Below, one piece after another: positions 59,549 to 64,000 of a stretch of DNA of 64,000 bases (position 1 is the first letter of the stretch; each line of letters begins with the position of its first letter). The stretch is taken from NCBI RefSeq assembly GCF_026236535.1, contig NZ_JAHTMW010000031.1:1-64000 (forward strand). Direction: 5' to 3'. The translations under genes were made by a program, and so were the position numbers. The notes beneath the pieces are model-generated. The model was not told where the DNA came from. It was given only the letters and a program-made list of their open reading frames with translations, and ran no database searches. The DNA comes from Streptomyces sp. SKN60 (lineage in GTDB: Bacteria; Actinomycetota; Actinomycetes; Streptomycetales; Streptomycetaceae).

Positions 59549-59587
59549 CCGGCCCCCGGCCGGGACGAAGCGAAGGAGAGTGCTGGC

Positions 59588-61429
59588 ATGTGTGGCATCG
59601 CCGGCTGGGTGGACTTCACAGCCGATCTGCGTCAGGAGGCCGCCGTCGTCCGGGAGATGACGACGACCATGACCATGCGCGGCCCCGACGCCGGCGACGT
59701 GTGGATCGCTCCGCACGCCGCACTGGGCCATCGCAGGCTCGCCATCATCGACCTGGAGGGCGGGGCGCAGCCCATGGTCGCCGAGGAGGGCGGCCGGGTG
59801 CAGGCCGCCCTCACGTACGCGGGCGAGGTGTACAACTTCCGTGAGCTGCGGGAGGAACTCGTCCTCAAGGGGCACCGCTTCCGGACCCGCAGCGACACCG
59901 AGGTGGTGCTGCGCTCCTATCTGGAGTGGGGCGAGTCCTTCGTCGACCGGCTGAACGGCATGTTCGCCTTCGCGATCTGGGACGCGCGCAGCGAGGAACT
60001 GCTCCTGGTGCGCGACCGGGTCGGCATCAAGCCGCTGTACTACCAGCTGCTTCCGGGCGGCGGGGTGCTCTTCGGCTCGGAGCCGAAGGCGATCCTGGCC
60101 CATCCGCGGGCGAGCCGCACCATCGACGCGGACGGGCTTCGCGAGCTGTTCGGCGGGGTGAAGGCGCCGGGCGCCGGGGTGATCTCCGGGATGCCGGAGC
60201 TGGCCCCGGGGCATGTGCTGCGGGTCTCCCGCGACGGGCACCGGCTGCGCCGCTACTGGCAGTTGGAGGCGCACGAGCACCCGGACGACCTGCCCACCAC
60301 CATCCGTACGGTGCGCGAGCTGCTCGAGGACATCGTCACCCGGCAGATCGTCTCCGACGTGCCGCTGTGCACGATGCTGTCGGGCGGGCTCGACTCGTCC
60401 ACGCTGACCGCGCTCGCCGCACACGCCAAGGAGAAGGACGGCAGCGGCAAGGTCCGTTCGTTCGACGTGGACTTCGTCGGCTACCTCGACAACTTCGAGC
60501 CGGACCTGACCCATCCGACGGCGGACTCGCCGTACGTCCGGCAGGTCGTCGACCACGTCGGCGCCGACCACCGGCACATCCTGCTCGGCAACACGGAGAT
60601 GATCGACGCCCCGACCCGCCGGGCGGTGGTCCACGCGCTCGACTGGCCGGTGCTCATCGCGGGCCCCGGTTCCATGGACATCTCGCTGTATCTCCTCTTC
60701 CGGGCGATCCGCGGTCAGTCGACGGTGGCGCTGACCGGCGAGTCGGCGGACGAGCTGTTCGGCGGCTATCCGTGGTTCCACCACCCCGAGTACGGGCAGC
60801 CGGGCACCCTGCCGTGGAGCCTGGCGCACAACCTCGGCATGCCGGCCCTGTTCGGCCCGGTCACCACCCGGGTCGACGTCCGCGGCCACCAGGCGGACCA
60901 GTACCGGCAGGCCGCGGCCGCGGTGCCGCGGATGCCCGGGGAGAGCGGCCGGGCCCGGCAGTTCCGGGAGTCGACGTACTTCTTCCTGACCCGCTTCATG
61001 CGCACCCTGCTCGACCGCAAGGACCGGCTCAGCATGGCCGTCGGTCTGGAGGTGCGGGTGCCGTTCTGCGACCACCGGCTGCAGGACTACGTGTTCAACG
61101 CGCCGTTCGAGTTCAAGACCTTCGACGGGCAGTGGAAGAGCCTGCTGCGGGCGGCGGCGAAGGACCTGCTGCCGGAGGCGGTGCTCAACCGGCCGAAGAC
61201 CGGCTATCCGATCTCCAACGACGCCGCCTACGACCGTTACGTCCAGGAGCGGTTCGCCAAGCTGGTGGCCGGCGGGGACTCGGCGGTCCTGCCGCTGCTC
61301 AACCCGACGATCGTCGAGGACGTGCGCCGGGACGCGACGGCCGCGGCCGGGCTGACCCGGATCGAGATCGACATGGCGCTGCACCTCGACGAGTGGATCG
61401 CGGCGTACGGGCTCGACCTGGCGGTCTGA
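59588..61429 (+). CDS. asparagine synthetase-like amidotransferase
   Basis: 613 aa. The glutaminase N-terminus is complete (catalytic Cys2 in MCGIAGW, then RGPDAGD and HRRLAIIDLEGG), as is the ATP-pyrophosphatase loop MLSGGLDSS near residue 265 and the synthetase C-terminus (LTGESADELFGGYPWF). In aromatic polyketide clusters such proteins form amides or build lactam/pyridone rings on the polyketide rather than making asparagine. GAAGGAGAG lies before the ATG. The gene ends the plus-strand operon and is followed by a very long terminator hairpin. Confidence 0.9.
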   Translation: MCGIAGWVDFTADLRQEAAVVREMTTTMTMRGPDAGDVWIAPHAALGHRRLAIIDLEGGAQPMVAEEGGRVQAALTYAGEVYNFRELREELVLKGHRFRTRSDTEVVLRSYLEWGESFVDRLNGMFAFAIWDARSEELLLVRDRVGIKPLYYQLLPGGGVLFGSEPKAILAHPRASRTIDADGLRELFGGVKAPGAGVISGMPELAPGHVLRVSRDGHRLRRYWQLEAHEHPDDLPTTIRTVRELLEDIVTRQIVSDVPLCTMLSGGLDSSTLTALAAHAKEKDGSGKVRSFDVDFVGYLDNFEPDLTHPTADSPYVRQVVDHVGADHRHILLGNTEMIDAPTRRAVVHALDWPVLIAGPGSMDISLYLLFRAIRGQSTVALTGESADELFGGYPWFHHPEYGQPGTLPWSLAHNLGMPALFGPVTTRVDVRGHQADQYRQAAAAVPRMPGESGRARQFRESTYFFLTRFMRTLLDRKDRLSMAVGLEVRVPFCDHRLQDYVFNAPFEFKTFDGQWKSLLRAAAKDLLPEAVLNRPKTGYPISNDAAYDRYVQERFAKLVAGGDSAVLPLLNPTIVEDVRRDATAAAGLTRIEIDMALHLDEWIAAYGLDLAV

Positions 61430-61436
61430 GCCTCAG

Positions 61437-61500
61437 CCGTACGACATGAGGAAGCTCCCCCGTCCGGGCCGGGACGGGGGAGCTTCCTCGTGTCGTACGG
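61437..61500. terminator. 29-bp-stem bidirectional terminator
   Basis: Arms at 61437-61465 and 61472-61500 pair over 29 bp with one mismatch (T opposite G, a wobble in RNA) and a 6-nt loop. It separates the convergent amidotransferase and P450 genes and should stop transcription from both sides. Confidence 0.9.
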
Positions 61501-61521
61501 GCACTGCCGGGTGGGGTCGTG

Positions 61522-62793
61522 TCACCAGGCGACCGGGAGCTCCGCCGGCCGGCGGAAGGCCATCCCCGACACCCAGCGCAGCTCGTCGGTGGGCACCGCG
61601 AGGCGCAACGCGGGGAAGCGGTCGAGCAGGCCCTCCAGGGCCAGTTGCAGCTCCATCCGGCCGAGCTGGGCGCCCAGGCAGTGGTGCAGGCCGTGCCCGA
61701 AGGTGAGGTGCGGGTTGTTCTGCCGGGTCAGGTCGACCCGCTCGGGCCGCTCGAAGACCTCCTCGTCGCGGTTGGCCGAGGTGATCGCCGGAAGCACCGC
61801 GTCGCCCTTGCGGATCACCGCCCCGCCGAGCTCGACGTCCTCCTTCGCGATGCGCATGGCGCCGGCGCCGCCGCCCGCCACCGAGAAGCGGAGCAGCTCC
61901 TCCACGGCGCCCGGCACCAGCGAGCGGTCGGCGACCAGGCGCGCCCACAGCTCAGGGTCGCGCAGCAGGGTGATCAGCGCGCCGACCAGCTCGCCGGTGG
62001 TGGCGTGGTAGCCGGCCACGAGCAGGGTGTGGCCGAAGGCCAGCAGCTCCTCCTCGGAGAGCCGGTCGCCGTCCTCCTCGCGGGCCTCGATGAGATGGGT
62101 GAGCAGATCGTCGGCGGGCTCCTTCGCCTTGGCCGCGATCAGCTCGCCGAGATAGCCGTTGAGTCCGCGCCGGGCCTCCATCACCGCGTCCGGCGAGTGC
62201 GCCGAGATCGACAGCATCACGTCCGACCAGACCCGGAACCGGTCCTGGTCGGCGAGCGGCACGCCGAGCAGTTCGCAGATGACGGTGATCGGCAGCGGCT
62301 GGGCGAGGTGGGCGATCAGATCGGCGGGGGCGCCGCCGGCGGCCATGGTGTCGAGCAGCCGGCCGGTGATCTCCTGGACGTGCGGGCGCATCCGCTCGAT
62401 GTGCCGGGCGGTGAAGGCCCGGGCGACCAGCTTGCGAAGGCGCGTGTGCTCGGGCGGGTCCATGGTGAACAGCGACTTGGAGCCCTTGGCGACCGGCAGC
62501 AGCCGGGGCGCGTCGGGCTCGGTCAGCGCCGCCTTGCTGAACCGCGGGTCGGCGAGCACCTGCCGTACGTGCTCGTAACGGGTCACCAGCCAGGCCCGGT
62601 GCCCGGTCGGCAGCGTCACGGGAGCGACGGGCTCGGTGCCGCGCAGCTCGGCGTAGGCGGGGGCGGGCTCCAGCGGGTCGGGCACGGGCAGCGGGAAGGA
62701 CAGCTGGGGGCACGTGGCCGAGCCGCTCTCGGCGGGGCACTGGGCAGAGCGCTCAGTGGCGCTGGGGCTCGCGGCGGTGCTCTCGGCGGTCAT
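61522..62793 (-). CDS. cytochrome P450, second, atypical I-helix
   Basis: 423 aa. Heme loop FGHGLHHCLGAQLG and the rest of the core are normal. The I-helix reads VAGYHATTGEL, so the conserved acid is His and the first Thr is Ala. The first 30 residues are Ser/Ala-rich and Cys-containing, an unusual leader. No ferredoxin is adjacent, so the one at 58776 probably serves both. It points toward the right edge's operon of LLM and glycosyltransferase genes. Confidence 0.88.
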   Translation of the reverse strand: MTAESTAASPSATERSAQCPAESGSATCPQLSFPLPVPDPLEPAPAYAELRGTEPVAPVTLPTGHRAWLVTRYEHVRQVLADPRFSKAALTEPDAPRLLPVAKGSKSLFTMDPPEHTRLRKLVARAFTARHIERMRPHVQEITGRLLDTMAAGGAPADLIAHLAQPLPITVICELLGVPLADQDRFRVWSDVMLSISAHSPDAVMEARRGLNGYLGELIAAKAKEPADDLLTHLIEAREEDGDRLSEEELLAFGHTLLVAGYHATTGELVGALITLLRDPELWARLVADRSLVPGAVEELLRFSVAGGGAGAMRIAKEDVELGGAVIRKGDAVLPAITSANRDEEVFERPERVDLTRQNNPHLTFGHGLHHCLGAQLGRMELQLALEGLLDRFPALRLAVPTDELRWVSGMAFRRPAELPVAW

Positions 62794-62894
62794 GGGTCCT
62801 CCTTGGGAGCGTGGTCAGCACGACGGACGCCGCTCCGCGAGCGGAACGGCGTCCGGTGGGGCGGGTGGTCGCCCGGCGGCACCTGGGACGAGGC

Positions 62895-63740
62895 CTACAG
62901 CACGGCGTCGGCGAGGCGGTCGAGCTGGTCGGGTTCTGCGTCGCAGGGCATGAAGACGATCTCGGCGCAGCCCTCGTCCTGATAGGCCGTCACCGCCGCC
63001 CGCAGCCGGGACGGTTCGGTGAGCGCCATGGTGACGATCGACTCGGCGCGGCCCGAGAAGGCGTAGTAGTCGGTGAGATAGCGCTGGGCCAGGGTCTCGG
63101 CGCGCGGGCCGAGCGAGAAGTAGAGCAGGGTCATCAGATGCGGGCGGCCGGTGCGCCCGTGCCGCTGCCAGGCGGCCTCGACCCGGTCGGCGTTGGCCCG
63201 GTAGCCGCTGGGCGAGCTGCCGCCGGCGATCCAGCCACGCCCGTACTGCGCGGCCCGGCGGAAGGCGGCCGGGGAGGTGCCGCCGAGGATCAGCGGCAGC
63301 TCCCCCTGCGGGGCGGGGCCGAGGCCGCTCGGTCCCGCGCCGCCCCAGATGTCCCGCAGTTCGGCGAGCATCGTGTCGAGGAGCTTGCCGCGCGCCGCCG
63401 GGTCGACGCCGGAGACGGTGAAGTCGTCGTCGCGGTTGCCGGCGGCGAGTCCCAGGGTGAGGCGCCCGCCGGCGACCCGGTCGAGGGAGGCGAGCTGCTT
63501 GGCGAGCAGCGGGGTGTTGTTGCGGTACGGGGCGGTGAGCACCGTGGTGGCGAGGCCGATCCGGTGGGTGACGGCGGCGGCCGCGGTGAGGGCGATCAGC
63601 GGGTCGTAGTTGTCGTAGACGAGGCGGTCGAGCACACCGAGGGTGGCGAAGCCGTGCTGCTCGGCCCGCCGGGCCCAGTCGGTGATCCGCTCCCCCGCGG
63701 CGCCGGGGACGGTGGCGGGCAGTCCGACGCCGATCAGCAC
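62895..63740 (-). CDS. LLM-class flavin-dependent oxidoreductase
   Basis: 281 aa luciferase-like barrel: IGVGLPATVPG, WARRAEQHGFATLGVLDR, LATTVLTAPYRNNTPLLAKQLASLDRV and GRLTLGLAAGNRDDDF. It probably uses F420 or FMN for redox on a cluster intermediate. GTG 63740 is the start; the gene overlaps the stop of the glycosyltransferase gene upstream by 7 bp, so they are cotranscribed. Confidence 0.85.
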   Translation of the reverse strand: MLIGVGLPATVPGAAGERITDWARRAEQHGFATLGVLDRLVYDNYDPLIALTAAAAVTHRIGLATTVLTAPYRNNTPLLAKQLASLDRVAGGRLTLGLAAGNRDDDFTVSGVDPAARGKLLDTMLAELRDIWGGAGPSGLGPAPQGELPLILGGTSPAAFRRAAQYGRGWIAGGSSPSGYRANADRVEAAWQRHGRTGRPHLMTLLYFSLGPRAETLAQRYLTDYYAFSGRAESIVTMALTEPSRLRAAVTAYQDEGCAEIVFMPCDAEPDQLDRLADAVL

Positions 63741-64000
63741 GGCCGGCCTCCTTCGGTCGACTCCACGAACTCCGCCAGTTGTTCGGCCACCCGCGCCGGG
63801 GTCGGCCGGCGGGTGTTGTCGTCGCGGATCTCCTCGGCGGCCTTGCGGTACGCGGGCTCGTCGAGGAGGGCGCGGACGGCGGCCCGCAGGCCCTCCGGGT
63901 GGGCCTCGTCGCGGGTGAGCGAGAGTCCGGCGCCGGTGGCGGTGAACCGCTGGGCGTTGAAGCCGTGGTCGATCAGCTGCGGCACGACGAGCTGCGGAAG
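63734..64000 (-). CDS. glycosyltransferase C-terminal end (partial)
   Basis: The visible 88 residues start in LPQLVVPQLIDHGFNAQRF and continue with GAGLSLTRDEAHPEGLRAAV. This matches the end of the nucleotide-sugar-binding domain of GT1/MGT antibiotic glycosyltransferases (VVP...D...NA, then GAG). The N-terminal portion lies beyond the right edge. It suggests that the cluster product carries a sugar. Confidence 0.65.
   Translation of the reverse strand, partial: LPQLVVPQLIDHGFNAQRFTATGAGLSLTRDEAHPEGLRAAVRALLDEPAYRKAAEEIRDDNTRRPTPARVAEQLAEFVESTEGGRPC

Noticed and set aside
48813..64000. Complete polyketide cluster
   Set aside because: No ketosynthase, chain-length factor, acyl carrier or cyclase gene is present, so only a tailoring flank is claimed.

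Overview
The window is high-GC actinobacterial DNA, almost certainly from a Streptomyces-type organism. Third codon positions are nearly all G or C, GTG starts and 4-bp ATGA gene overlaps are common, and several families present (a SepF paralogue, Crp/Fnr, PaaX, RsbW-like ATPase, a polyketide-type tailoring cluster) are typical of that group. No rRNA, tRNA, CRISPR array or insertion sequence was seen.

Layout. (1) 0-9.1 kb: an aromatic acid catabolic locus. It has an acyl-CoA dehydrogenase divergent from an aryl-CoA ligase, a PaaX-type repressor, a bifunctional flavin monooxygenase/old-yellow-enzyme protein and an enoyl-CoA hydratase, which best fits CoA-dependent 2-aminobenzoate (anthranilate) breakdown. 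An ArsR-VOC pair sits inside it. A 13-bp sequence shared by two of its promoters is a good candidate for the PaaX operator. (2) 9.3-13.5 kb: an RsbW-like ATPase, a metallo-beta-lactamase-fold hydrolase with a divergent MerR regulator, and an arginine deiminase plus ornithine carbamoyltransferase pair.

(3) 13.5-31.5 kb: the most unusual part, a nine-gene minus-strand operon, nearly all overlapping by ATGA. In transcription order it encodes a class III nucleotide-cyclase-like protein, a STAND-like NTPase with HEAT-like repeats, an SPFH-like protein, a small Pycsar-effector-like membrane protein, a secreted vWA protein, a large tubulin-like protein, a multi-pass membrane protein, a pseudokinase/zinc-ribbon/GTPase fusion and a GAP1-like protein. 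A Crp/Fnr regulator lies just upstream. The domain set suggests a nucleotide-signalled NTPase conflict (immunity) system. (4) 32.6-36.7 kb: Pnkp and Hen1, the bacterial RNA repair pair, next to that operon.

(5) 36.8-48.7 kb: mostly housekeeping or unrelated genes: homocysteine S-methyltransferase, small hypotheticals, a MazG-like protein with an AAA ATPase, a SepF paralogue, a secreted delta-60/DUF11/RTX-type protein, a POT peptide transporter and a membrane-anchored multicopper oxidase. (6) 48.8-64 kb: one side of a biosynthetic gene cluster. It has an FAD aromatic hydroxylase, an MFS exporter with a divergent MarR, three small-molecule methyltransferases, an SDR, two P450s with a ferredoxin, a Tat-exported protein, an asparagine-synthetase-like amidotransferase, an LLM flavoenzyme and the end of a glycosyltransferase. 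The tailoring set fits an oxygenated aromatic polyketide; no ketosynthase is visible, so the core is probably beyond the right edge.
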